Shown here piece by piece: positions 35,275-47,500 of a stretch of DNA of 64,000 nucleotides. Origin of the DNA: Phytoseiulus persimilis (Eukaryota; Arthropoda; Arachnida; Mesostigmata; Phytoseiidae); contig CM075103.1 in assembly GCA_037576195.1 (NCBI GenBank), forward strand, positions 12,400,001-12,464,000, written 5' to 3'. The notes beneath the pieces were generated by a model that did not search any database, had not been told where the DNA came from, and was given only the letters and a program-made list of their open reading frames with translations. Position 1 is the first letter of the stretch. The number at the start of each line of letters is the position of its first letter. The position numbers were made by a program, and so were the translations under genes.

Positions 35275-38200
35275 CTTCAGCGTGATCCTGTTTGACATGT
35301 TCGGGAGAGGCCAATGAAACGACACCACGAAAGGGAGTAATGAAACTTTGGTGATAAGCTCTCGGCTTTTCGGCGGGCTCCACCAGCCAGTGGAGCGTGA
35401 ACCGTCGCTGGCCACTGCACTGGAGCACCGGACCCTCGGTGACGTTTCGACCACATGTTTCCCAGCGGTGCCGTCCGGTAAACGTACAGCAAGGCGAAGC
35501 TCCCGGGGCTCAACCCACCGGAAGTCGGACGTGTTCCGGGCCTGTTGACATCCGTCGACGAATTTGAATTCCGTCGGCCTCGAGATCTCTCCACGTCACA
35601 GAATTGAACTGACGGCGGTGCTTTGTTGGTGTCTGTTTCAAATTCACTTGGGCTCTGATGAACACCCAGCAGCACTGCGGGTATATCGCGGAAGGGGAAA
35701 GCGCATCCCTCGAACCGATCCGACAAACACGAGGCGAAAAGATTTCCCAACTCAACGATCCCCCGCGAGTCATATATACATTACAAGGGGAGAAGAGCAT
35801 TGAGTTCGCGCAATGTTGGTCCCTCGGGGTACGACGCTGACCAAGCGTGCCTCGAAGGGAGAGTTCTCGGAGGATGTGCACAATCGAACTGGGTTCTCAG
35901 GCATACGATGCATGTAGATACATCTACCTTTGGGGGCTTTCAATAGTAATTAGAGGATATCTTAATTCGAACTCCGCTCGAATCGAGTTTTTGGCGGTTA
36001 TTGACTCCCAAGCGCCACGCGAACAGATACCCACGGATGCGATAGAAGCTTCGCACATCGTCGCTCGTGGACCTGAGCTCGCCAGAATTCGGTCATGATC
36101 TGTGAAGAAGACACCGTCGGAACTACTCCCGATGCACGCCTTCTGGACGATCGATTTCATGCAATTTCAGCGTTCCCGACAGCACTGGCATATGGAGTTC
36201 CTCGAATGGCACACGATCCTGAAAACCCTGGTTTCGAACGAAATCCAAAAAACATTATCCGTGGACCTGTGGAACTCTCTAATGCACGGGCATCCTCTAA
36301 TCCTGAGACGGAACCCTTTAGAAGGATTCAAAATCAGGCGGGCTTGTCTTCGATCCCAGGAAGCATGGAATCCGGAACAACGTGAACTCGACCGGCACTA
36401 ACTTCGTCGAAACCTTCGGACTTGTAGCTTGCTACTCATATTCTTTCGGTGTCGAAACCGGTTCAAAGCGAAGGGATGGTGTTTTTCCTGCGGTTCTGTG
36501 AGCCGCGTGCACGATGTCCCTGAGTAGTTTGCGGCGAGAGATCTTCTTGCTAATGAGCTTAAGCTTATTCCTAGCGACAACCTCCAGAACGGCTTAACCA
36601 TGTTCTCAATGACTCCGACAACTGGAACGCGGTTTCGAACAAACATCGTACGACGATCGATCCCACTGATACATCGAGTTTGGTGCTTCCGACTCCTCCG
36701 CGAGTCACACAGACTCCAGGTTTTTCGAGCACTCCGTGACAGCGGAAATCCTTACGACTTGAAGCATGACGGTAGAAGCAGCAACAACAACGGCAGTAAA
36801 ATCAGCTCTTCGGCGGCGCGGGCCGACCAGCTGTCAGAGTGATATTGCGGGAGTAATCTGTGAACGTGACGTCTCACGTAATTGAGCTCTCGACGAAGAT
36901 TGCGCATTTTCTCACTATTCAGTCCGCTCTTCCAGCCGCCGCTGACTTTTACCCACGACGTATTAGTACAGACTCGCGGTCTTTTCCTGCTCCTTCCCCG
37001 CAGCTCCCGTCGTTCATGAGCCCAAAATAGCCACATTGCATGTTCACCTTCCGCCTCGCAGGCCTTTGTGTCGGGTCTCGCCGCCGTCTCCGCTGAGCTT
37101 GTGTTAAGGAAGTCAACATGGAACTTGAGTACAGAGAGCCTGTTAGTGAAGCAACAAGTCGTGCGGACCTGCGAAATTCACGCGAGTTCTTCACGAGCGT
37201 AACATCAAACCCATCTGGCTCGACATGATCGAGGCGACGTTTCTGTCTTTCCACCGCGCGAGCGACTTTGCCACAGGAGTTGTGAGCCGTCGCGACGGGG
37301 CCTCGGAGTTCCGCCGCACGAGACCGAGGCTCCTGGGCGTACGGTACGAAGAACAATGAGTACTCGCGGCTGAGAGACGGGAACAGCGGGATAGATGCAG
37401 AGATCCGGTGAGAGCTGTTATGATACGGCCCAGGGCGGTAATTAGAGGCTAAAATGTGAGCCAGACGATCCTTTCCATCCCAGGGGCGGAGCAGAACTTG
37501 AACGCTGTCAAACCGCCCGGGTGGCTGACAGTTGCTCGGACGGGTTCGTAGCCAGGAAAGCAAGCGGATGGATAGAGGGGCTCGCCCGCGTTTGGTGGTC
37601 AATCAGGATATTCGACATTCTCTGTGTTCTACAACCCTTCGGTCCAGTCTGTGGTGCCGTGTAATCTAGTGATCAGGGACAACTTCATTCTGACGAACAG
37701 CGCTCCCTTCGGCGCTGATCGGCTCCGGATCCGACGCGCCTCCCGGTGGATCAATCGATTCTTGCCATTTCCTCCGGACGGAGCAAGTGATCCGAGAGAA
37801 CGACGCCATCCTCCGTATCGAGCATTATCTATTCATCAAATCAATTATTGAACGGCGATGGCAGGGATGGGCACTCGAATGCGGAGTCGAGAGCAAATTT
37901 GGAGTCAACAATCCGAGGCATCCGGGATAGGGTTTCAGGAGCCGGAACTTTGTGCGGGTTTCCGCGGGCCCCGGGCATGCACACAAGGAACCAAGGCGCC
38001 TCTGGCCGGTGTCACGGCGCGCCAGCAGCCGACGCCGGAGACGCATGCGCGTTTGAGTCCGGCTTCGCACCCCGACTCCCCCAGATTCGAATCTCGGCCA
38101 AATCCGAATTTCGCTCAGATTCGGAAGTCGTAGGATGGTCGGATTCGAATTCGGATCATCGAATCAAACTCGAGCGCATCAGTGGGCCATTGACTGAAAA

Positions 38201-41200
38201 GCGTTTGCATAAATCTCGAAATCCATCTCTCGCGGTAACTCTTCAGTTCCGACATACGGGGACGCAGTGAATAGGAGTAGAATGTATGCACGAATGTAGA
38301 TATGCGTGCACATGGTATGATTTTTTTCGTTTCTCCTTTTTCCGGAGGAACAACTCAGAAAGGGGAGACCCATGATTCACGAAAGGAACTGTGGGTGCGA
38401 AAAAGAGGAGAACGACAATGGGAAAGGATAGAGGAGCCATGGGAGAAGGGAATGTGATCACGCACGACCCAAGGAAGGACGGGAAATTCAGCTGGAATGT
38501 GGGCTCATCGACAGGGTGTTTACTTTGAGCTGCAACATTTTGGTGGCCCCCGTGTTTTGAACTGTATTTCGGTCAAATCTTGTCCGATCGAGGAATTGTT
38601 CTTCGCCTGCCGAGTTGTAGGCGCGTTTTCAGGTGGGGCGGAGAAAAATTATAGGATCGACCCGGTTATTTCGTTTTCGGGTAGTTTGGCACGAAAGTCA
38701 TCGCTGGAATTTCCGAAAGCGGCTCCCCTGAGGGGATACAGCAGGCTCGTCACGGGAGGGGTCGGCAGGGGTCTGAAGGGCTCAATCTGGCGGTCTTTCG
38801 TATTGAGCACTCTTCTTTCGATTCGCAACCGGTCTGCGCGTTCCTGCAAGCGTTTTGTAGGAGGAAAAAGGAGGGATTTCCCCGTTTTTCATTTTTCGGA
38901 ATCGGTTGAGAATCGGGTAGCCCTGGAAAACTGATCTGATTGTTGAAGACTGAAACGCGAGAAGATGCGCCCTTTCAAGAGATTTCGATCAAATATTCGA
39001 CCGAAATACAGCTCAGAAGTCAGAGGCCGTCTCAATGTTGTAACTTGAAGTACACACCATGTGGATAAAACCCACCAAGGAAAACCTGAGGCTCATCATC
39101 TGGGAGATGCGAGAGGTTCGGAAGTGTTTGGGTTTGTGCGTTGGAGGGAAGACTTGGCAGGGATTGAGAGTCAGATGTGAACTGCGCGCATTCGGAGCGA
39201 CTTCGACACATGAAATCGTGGTGGTATTCTCGTACGGCGCGACGTTTCTTCTTCCAAGAGCCGTCCAGGAGTCTGTCAACATTCTTTACTCACTCGGCAT
39301 GGGACTCCATGAGCTCGTCCTCAAATGTTACGGAAACAAGTTCGGAGTGGGAGTTCCCTGATTATTCCGGCACGCCCCGGTCCGCGAACCGTCGGAGCTC
39401 ATGCGCTGTGTAGACGGGCGCGTTTGCTTATTGATAATAGTCGGATTGTGGTGCGCGACGCGCAAGCGAAAGGAATCCGCTACCAGGCATGTAGGGAAGT
39501 TTTGCTAATGAGAGCATTAATCGTTGCCGTGGTGGAGTAACGAGCGCTCATCTTCATCGCCGTATTCGAGCCGTATAAGAGATAAATACCGGCCAGGGAG
39601 CGATTACCGAAGCATCCATCCTTTATTGGGTGAGCAACGCGTGCGTGCGCGCTTCCCAGCTGCTTGCCTGTCAGCGAGCACATTCGCTCACCCGAACTCC
39701 GGCACCCGGACCTTTCGACTCCCAGCAGTGAATCGAGGCTGATTCCAACCCTCGATCAGACTCACGAACTGAGCCACATGGTTTCCCGCGCGATCGCCTG
39801 TATGAAGCTGCTCTGCCCCTCGCTTCGCGAACCCTCGCACGGGGACCGGTTTCAGCTAGGTTGATGGGATTTTTTCCGACCGCACTTCGTTGGCTTTCGA
39901 CTCCTGAGTATGCGGGGGATTCAACTTTCCTGTTGGCTGTTTATCTCGCCAGTCTCCGCAAGGTTAGTCTGATCCAAGCATACCATGTGGCCCAGAGGCG
40001 CGTAAGTGAGTCAGTTACCATGCGTGGTTGCCTCCAATCAGCTTCTCTCATGTTCCTCCTGATTGCCCACAACGCCGGTGTCCGGCCCGCTCTGAACGGA
40101 GCGCAGCAGGAGACCCGAAGCGCGCAGCAGGTTTCGTGCATCCTTAGCGTATCCCGCGTGTCAGGATCGGCCCGTCCCGACATTTGGCGGTGTCTTCGAT
40201 GATATTCCGTTCTGAGCTCACGAGCAATGCCGGGAGCAAAGCGAACCCACTGTCCAACAATCACGATTTTCAGCAGCCAAGAATTCAGGAAGTTCTTCAT
40301 CTTCCGGCCAAATGACAGATAACGGGAACAGTTTGTGTCTGACTTCTTGTGCGGGTTGTTTCCCGAGCCGTTCGTCAGTCGGAGATTCACCGCCAGAAAA
40401 GAAACCGAACGATAAGTTTGAGATTTGGTTGTGTAGCGGGACGTGGACCGACGGCCGCGGAAAATGCTTTCTGCCAGAGACGCCGGGTGCTGTTCGCGGG
40501 ATGAATCGTCGGGGCGAGGTGTACGACAGCAGCTACTCTCGACATTTCCTTCCAACAGATGCTTGGTGCCGTTTCGTGCGACGAGGAAGACCTCACGGCG
40601 CGCCGTTCGAATGCACTTCTCAGAAAGCAGGAACGCCCGCAATTTCGAAGTTCTATCATCGCAAAAAACACTGACAGCTCCGGGTAGGAAGCTTCCGTTG
40701 AGTGAATTCATGCCGCACCACCGAGGGTTAGAAAGAACGGCGCTCTCCGTCCTCCTCGTGGGCTCCTTTGCTGGGAGAGAGTTTGTTCTACGGAAACTCG
40801 CTCCGCTCGTGCAGTCGACCGGGAAAATTGGGAATCATGGAAATCATTCTCTGAGCGAGCGGTTGGCGTGACCGTCAACGATGGACTCCACATCGATGGA
40901 CTTTTGAAGATTATGCATGACCGAGAAGGGCAATGACGCTGTACATCCTCCCGGTTGCAGGATAGTCCCCTATGCACCCGGCTCGAAAGTCACCTGACGT
41001 CAGGGGTATCGACACGCAAGAAGACCACGCCGATTTTAGAAACACAACCGAACGACGAGAACAAGTATTTGGGCGCTCTCACGAAAAGAACTGCTCGACA
41101 AATGGTTTTCCACTTCCAACTTCACCGCCCAAGGGACTCGAGCCATTCATGACCCGGAAAAGGCTGATGCCGCCATCGGTGTTTGGGCCGTTCGAATTAA

Positions 41201-44200
41201 TTCCGCCCAGCTTCTCGATCTCTCAGGGGGACGCGAGCTACGAATCAGTTCTCCTCGAAGACTTCGAATGATCAAAGTTGAATGGAAGTCTCAATGACGA
41301 GCATTACGATCACGTTCTCCACGCCCCAAGTGATGCGTGAGGCATACCTGGGGCGCCGATACGGATCGAGGAGAGGCTGGGGCCACGTAGAGGAAAAACA
41401 GTGAAAGCTAAAGTTGAGCAGAGAGGAACAACTGTCGGATAATCAAATCCGAAATTACGACACACGATCGTCGCCGAGGTTCGGAAGCGGAGTGGAACGA
41501 CATTTCCTCGGTCCTATCCATGGGACAGCTTTCTTCCTTTCCCGTGGCAGCCGCCAGAGCCCCATCTCGATCACAAGGGAGGAGAAGGAACGAAATTCTC
41601 CCGTTCTGGCCCTCCAATCCGATATGTCATCACTTCTATTTGCTTCGAGTGCCCGGAATAGAATCTGCTGCCGGCTTGTGTCTGCGTCGACTTCCTGTCC
41701 TTTCGTATTTTGTTCTCGCTCGTCACCATGCGATCAAACTCATGGGAATCGGGCGAAGAGTGTCCCCCTTGTCTATCTTTCTCGAGGCCCGTCTCTCCGC
41801 TTCACCTCGTGTTCCTCCTCCGGATTTTCCTCGACGAACGCCTTTTATCCTCGATCTTATCGTCGCACCCTCCAGTTCCGTGCTTGGATCGGGTACTCGA
41901 ACCGATTTCTACTCAAAATGCCGTCAGTCAAACGTGGAGTCCACGCGAGGACTAAAAGTAGAAAAGCAAAATGCACTCTTGAGTTGTGAACCTGGTAATG
42001 CGCAAGTGGGGTCGGAGGAGGAACATGCACAGTGTTTTGATCCCGAGTGCGCAAGCGCCGTTTCGGGAAGAAGGCTGACGATGATTATATTCATGAAACC
42101 CGAAAGGGAAATCATGGGGAGGGGGCCCCTCTGTGGCCCACTATCTAATTGGATTCACTTCCTCTGAGCAGAATTCTCGTCATACGCTGTGGCACGAGAA
42201 ACACTCGGCCTGAATTCCCTCTATTTTTCCAAAATCGAACAAATCACTTTCCTCCAAAGAGATCTTTGGGATTTCGCACTGCGCCGTCGGAAACCCAATT
42301 TCGCAGCCGTGCTCGCTCGACCGTCCGCCCGCACTGGAAATACGTCGCTGCCTCGATCGTCCCGGGAGTCAGCGTTGTCATCACGAAGCCCTTCTGGATC
42401 GAGTTTCCGGACTAGAGATTTCGCTCGTGCGCATCTCCGACATGTCGGAGCCGGACATTGACTTCGCGTCGCTTTTAGCAGTTATGGCATCCTGTTTCTC
42501 TCAGTGTCCCGATGGACTTGCTGCGGACGAGAATCAGAGCAGAAATCTCTACCCATGGACCATGTGAAGGAGGGGTTCTCAGACATAGCATCGATAGAGC
42601 GAACCCCACGTTGTCGAGCGCCGGACTGAGGTTTTTGAAGACCGGAACCTCTCACACTGGAGTTGCAGCCTGGCGAAGTACTTAGGTTTGCAACATCCGC
42701 ACCGTTGGAATCCTCCGAAACCCAAAACCTGGGGAACCGGCGTGGTATGAGTTGGATGTTGGGTCGCGGGGCATTCCGTCGGAGTCGAACCTCGCGTTCG
42801 ACGTTCGGATGGCGCGATCGGGACCGGCCCGCATCCAGAACCTCGGGAACACTTGGAGTTCAGCAGCAAAGCCGCCTCTTGACGGCGAATATTCAGCTTG
42901 ATTACCTTCGTATGTTGCATCGTTTCCAGACTCTCCGGATATTGATGTCAACATCTCCCGAGGATTTCTAATCGAGGATCCGGCATCAAGCAAACTGCGA
43001 GAAGTTCGATTCAAATTTCCTGATCGTGTCTCGTGATTGACATCGATTCCCCGGAACGCTTTCCTGAGCACTCGAGCTGTTCCGGAATGAAGCTCAGCAA
43101 ATTGAAACATTTCCTCCCCGGACAGAGAGTGAAGGCCAACCAGAGGTCTCGATCTTGGCTCTCAACTGGAGGGTGGTCATCACCTCTGAGCTCTTTCGAC
43201 GGGATAGGAGTGATGACTGCGCGGGTCCAGCTTCCCTCGTGCCGCTCGGTCGCTTTTCCCCGGGAATCCTTCATAAACAACCCTCAGTGAAACGGTGAAG
43301 GCGTTCAATAAGTGCCAGGATCGCTCTCAATCGACGGAACTGAGTCGGGAATAAATCCGGACGTTTTCTGCGCCCCGAGGAAGCCGAGGCATCGAAACCA
43401 ATGAATCTGCTCTCGCTACAAAGCCATTTAGCACGCTCCCAGCTGTATTCCGCGGTCTTTGAAATCATGAAATTTTCATGAGCAAACCGTATGGAAGCCA
43501 AACGCAGAGACCAAAATCTGATATGAGAACCATAAACATAAGCGATATAACGACTTGAAAAGCAGGGAAGCTCCTGGAAGCAAACCGAGTGCCTAACGAC
43601 CTCATCGCTTATCGACGTTATCGTGGAACTCTTCAATTATGCTCAGGCCAACTTTCTCAGACTCCCGAGGGCAGCCTTGTTTCGGTCCTACCCCTCCCTC
43701 CCCGCTCCCAGATTTCCTCCCTTCTATTGGACCAACCCTCACTCATCACGAGAGTTCCCGAGCTTCCTGGAATGCTCTCCGTGAACCCCTCTCTCGGTTG
43801 TGTCTGTCCCAGCGCCCTCGATGCTCCTTTTCGCCCATAGGACATTCTCAATCAGCCAGGCCTCGTCTGAGAAGTTCTTCGTTCGAGGGTGTTACGGCCT
43901 CAGACAGCCTGAAACAGCAAATATTTTCAGAATTCCCTGCTTCACATCGAAACCTTCACCGCGTGTTCGCCCCGGGAGCCGCGAAGCCCAGGCGGTCGTT
44001 CGATCGGCGCGAAAGCACGTCGCAACCAATAGACGACCTCATAAGTTCGCTGGGTCCGGCGTAGTTGACTCGCTCCGACCCAGGATCCCCTAAGCCTCTG
44101 CTACCATTTTTCTCTCTGACTATTTTTCAGTCGGAGCAATAGTGCCGCTGCTCCGACGAAAGTATCTATATTAGGTTATCTCGTCGTCGACGGAACAATC

Positions 44201-44500
44201 AACAAGGCAATTAGCGACATTAAAGCAAGCCCTCGGATGATTAATGGAGCTACTCATTACGAACGCCGCCGCTTGACAGAAAACAGAAACCTCAACACGG
44301 AGGCGAGCCCACTCAACCGTCGATGCTCAAAAGGAACGTTGGAGTGAAACGATGAATCCTGCACGCTTGGCAATAACAACCGAAAGAGTCTGGAGAGAGG
44401 ATTTTCGACCGAGGGGTTCACTCGTATGTTCGCCAGAACAATCAGCAGCTCGACCAGTTTCCGCCTACAGTCATCGATAGAGCCCGGAAGCTCAGGTGAG
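35275..44500. other. long stretch with only unassigned ORFs
   Basis: The longest ORF outside the array is on the minus strand at 39941-40711 (256 codons). It shows no motif. Plus-strand 35847-36401 is one frame of 185 codons broken by a single TGA at 36096 and is unusually rich in W, H and F (for example HAFWTIDFMQFQRSRQHWH). Plus-strand 40312-40674 contains KFEIWLCSGTWTDGRGKC. Plus-strand pieces at 42405-42558 (DMSEPDIDFASLLAVMASCF) and 42702-43036 (GEPAWYELDVGSRGIPSES) look protein-like but carry stops. None is recognised. The tract 41580-41880 is pyrimidine-rich on the plus strand. Confidence 0.35.
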
Positions 44501-44549
44501 TTTTCGGAATTATTCGGTGTATTGCAAGGAACGGATAATTTCGAAAAAA
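44501..44549. repeat. foldback containing the ATAATTTCGAAAAA motif
   Basis: TTTTCGGAATTATTCG (44501-44516) is nearly the reverse complement of CGGATAATTTCGAAAA (44532-44547), with two mismatches and a 15-base loop. One mismatch would be a G-U pair in RNA. ATAATTTCGAAAAA at 44535-44548 is the same word found in the inverted repeats at 17.5 and 60.7 kb. Confidence 0.65.
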
Positions 44550-47500
44550 AAACATGAACGCTCCAGTCATTAACTCTCGGAGCTCGGCCACCTTGCGGAG
44601 ACTGACAGCGTTTCGATAACTGCGAGTTTGAAGCCACGGATGACTTCTCCTGTTTCTGACCTTCGCTTTCGATGACTTCGTCTCTTCGGTGAAGTTGCAT
44701 CACTGAACGCTGCATTGGCGATCGCGTCCAGGGTAAAATCAACGTGCTGCGGAAGCTCGTTGCCAACCTCGCACGTCACTAAGAACGACCTACAGCCGTG
44801 CTTCTAATAACGGACGCAAACATCCTAAGAAGTAGCTCGCTCCTCACTTGTCAGCCTGCTCGTCGTCAACTCCACTCGGCCACCTCTTGCGCTGACGCAC
44901 TGTTCGTTCAAGTGGCGTCCACGCTTTCTGTTTTTGCATTTCCTCTCGCGGACCCCTCCCCGGCCGATGGAGAATGCCCCTCGAGCGTGGCCCTGTCACT
45001 ACAATGAGGATACGGCCGAACATCAGAACCTCTCACCTCGGCGGGGCTCATCGCTCCTGTGGAGGGAAAATCACCAGGAGAAGCTCCTCCTCTCGACCCC
45101 CTCACATCTCACCTAACGTATCCTCGCATGAATCTCGTCGTACAACCGAACCACCTGCGTCCGTAGAAGGCCGAACTTCGCTGAGCTGCGCCATCGGCTG
45201 TGTCGAACCCGGTGCCATATGGCGTTTTTTACGGCGGCTAACTTCAGCCAAGTATAACAGCGAAATTCCTGAGTCAGCACGTCACCAGAGGTAAAAGACA
45301 GACGACGGGTGAGCGGGCGTCGGATGGTCGTGGCGAAATGGTATAACGGTCTTGGGGCTGGCTGGGTGGCTGGGTTGGACGAAAACGGGGAACGCAAGCA
45401 ATACCGAGTCGGTTCCGCGGTGTCAACGAAGGCGATCAACATCGGCCAGGAATGGTAGTTACCCTTGCTAGGTGACCGAGTCAGACAAAATGCCACTCGC
45501 GGAATAGTGGCATTATCCCATTTTCGAAGTTTATTCTTCATGTCCTGGATCGCTCCGAGTTGGCACGTCAGAGCTCGTGTCGGTCGACTCTGGCCCCGAT
45601 CAAAAAGAAAGCCGCGCAATCAGCACTACTGGTGGAGAATGCGCTGACTCTCATCTTCACATGGATATTGAGTCTATAGCAGCAGTCTCTGGGGGCGTAG
45701 GCGGTAGACTGGATTCCTACCGCGGGACTTCCAGCTTGCTGCTCACTGTCATGCTTGTAGGACGGATCCTACTTCTGTCGGGCGTGTGCCGGGCTATGGA
45801 AGCCTGTTTGCAGCGTGTCGCGGCGTAGGTCTAGATTCGATGGATCGATTCGGATCTTTGGAACCGCAAATTTCCGCTAATACCGGTCGCTTTGTTGGAC
45901 TCAGAGCTGTGCGCCCTGCGGATTCTGACGGCGGCGGCCCGAAGAAAAGGCGGCGGCGATCGCCACGGAGAAACTCGGCCCGGCGCCCCAAGTTCTTACT
46001 CGTGGGCCATGGCTTGTGGAATCCAACTTGTTTGTCGCGAGGAGTGCCTGTCCCCCAGCGGAGTAATTTACAAATTCACAAGTCATCTTTGAATTCCTTC
46101 CGTCCTTTGAGTAGTTCAGGCTCAGTGTGCAGCATATCAATTCCAGATTCAAAACCAGAAAAATCTTGGATCCAGTTTACGGCACAACCGATCTGCCCAT
46201 CGATACGCATAGAAAGCACGTGACGACCTCCAATGGTCCGTTTCGACTTTGGTTCACGTTGGGGAGAAGAGTATCCGCGCATTTTGCCGCACCATGCCCA
46301 CGGACAGAGTCGATCCGTTGCCGTAGTCCGCTGATCGAAGCTCCTGGTGCATGTCTAACTGCGCTCCGTTACTGAGACCATGATCCGATATTTGTGGCTA
46401 GGGGTCGCGGACTCCGACTCGTGGATTCTTGCGACCCCCAACTTGTGGCACTCAATCACGAGGTCAGGCGCCGGCGCGCGGCGGCTGGCGGCGGATCTAC
46501 GGCGCGGCGCACGGCTCTGGTTGGATCACGCGCGGTCCGGATATGACAAGAGGTGTGTTGACGAACCGAGTACTTGGATAGCCAGGAACTCTGTGAGCTC
46601 CGCGAGGATGACTATAATCCGCGAAGGAATAACAGTTCTTGGACTGCGATTCCGCTGAAATCATCACTTTTCCGTTTTTCCCATGCGATGCGAGTTTCCT
46701 GTGGAAAGAGTGAGCCAAGACTTGGCATGGCGGTGATTGGGTAGACAGAGTAGACAGTCTCAACGCAGTATGGAATCCCTGGCTCAAACTCCCGGGCTGG
46801 GTCAATGCCTGAATTATCGAATGACATTCACCGGCTCGACCCAACCCAAGTCTCGGAAGCGAGGTCCCCGCAAAATGTGAGAGAGTGTGGCCGAACCAGG
46901 CCCGAATAACTCACTACGATCGATGAGGAGCGCATTGGGGCGGAATGAACGAATATTTTGAGTCTTGAAAGATTCGCTCCGCGAATCCGGTAAAAGAATG
47001 GTTCCCGGGACTTCGTGGAGGCTCTTGCGAGATTTTGCTCGAAAATTGGAGTTGGTCACTTGAGAAGATCTCGTTTCCATTGCGGTTCCTGTTACCTGCC
47101 CTGAGATTGTTGGAAAAAATTATCTGGGGATGATGTCTGGACACGGGAGCTGAATTTCCATTCCTTAGGAATCCGCTACTCGGCGAAAACATCTTCCTCC
47201 GGCAACCCTCTCCGGATGTCAGGATTGAGGGGGCAGTGAAGTGATCAAGAATCCTTCCCATCTTTGTTCGTATCATAATTGTTTAGCTTGAAGAGCTCGC
47301 ATTCGTGGCGTTGGGCTGCCGAACGACTCAGACCCAGAGAATTGGATTGCGAAGTTTAATACAATCACAAGCCACCCGCTGCAATAAAGAGGGGTAACGA
47401 GGGGAAGAAGCTCTTAATGACAAACCTCGTCTCCTTCCGATCACGAACAGTCCGCCCTCTCTCCCGGCTGGCCACTTCCTCGATCAGGAGCCAGGACTTA

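Noticed and set aside
39941-40711. 256-codon minus-strand ORF
   Set aside because: Longest outside the array, but only somewhat longer than expected by chance in 64 kb with few stop codons. Composition is Arg/Ser-rich and there is no motif.
42070-42100. KADDDYIHE as an RT ADD box
   Set aside because: No hydrophobic residue pattern or neighbouring RT blocks; isolated match.
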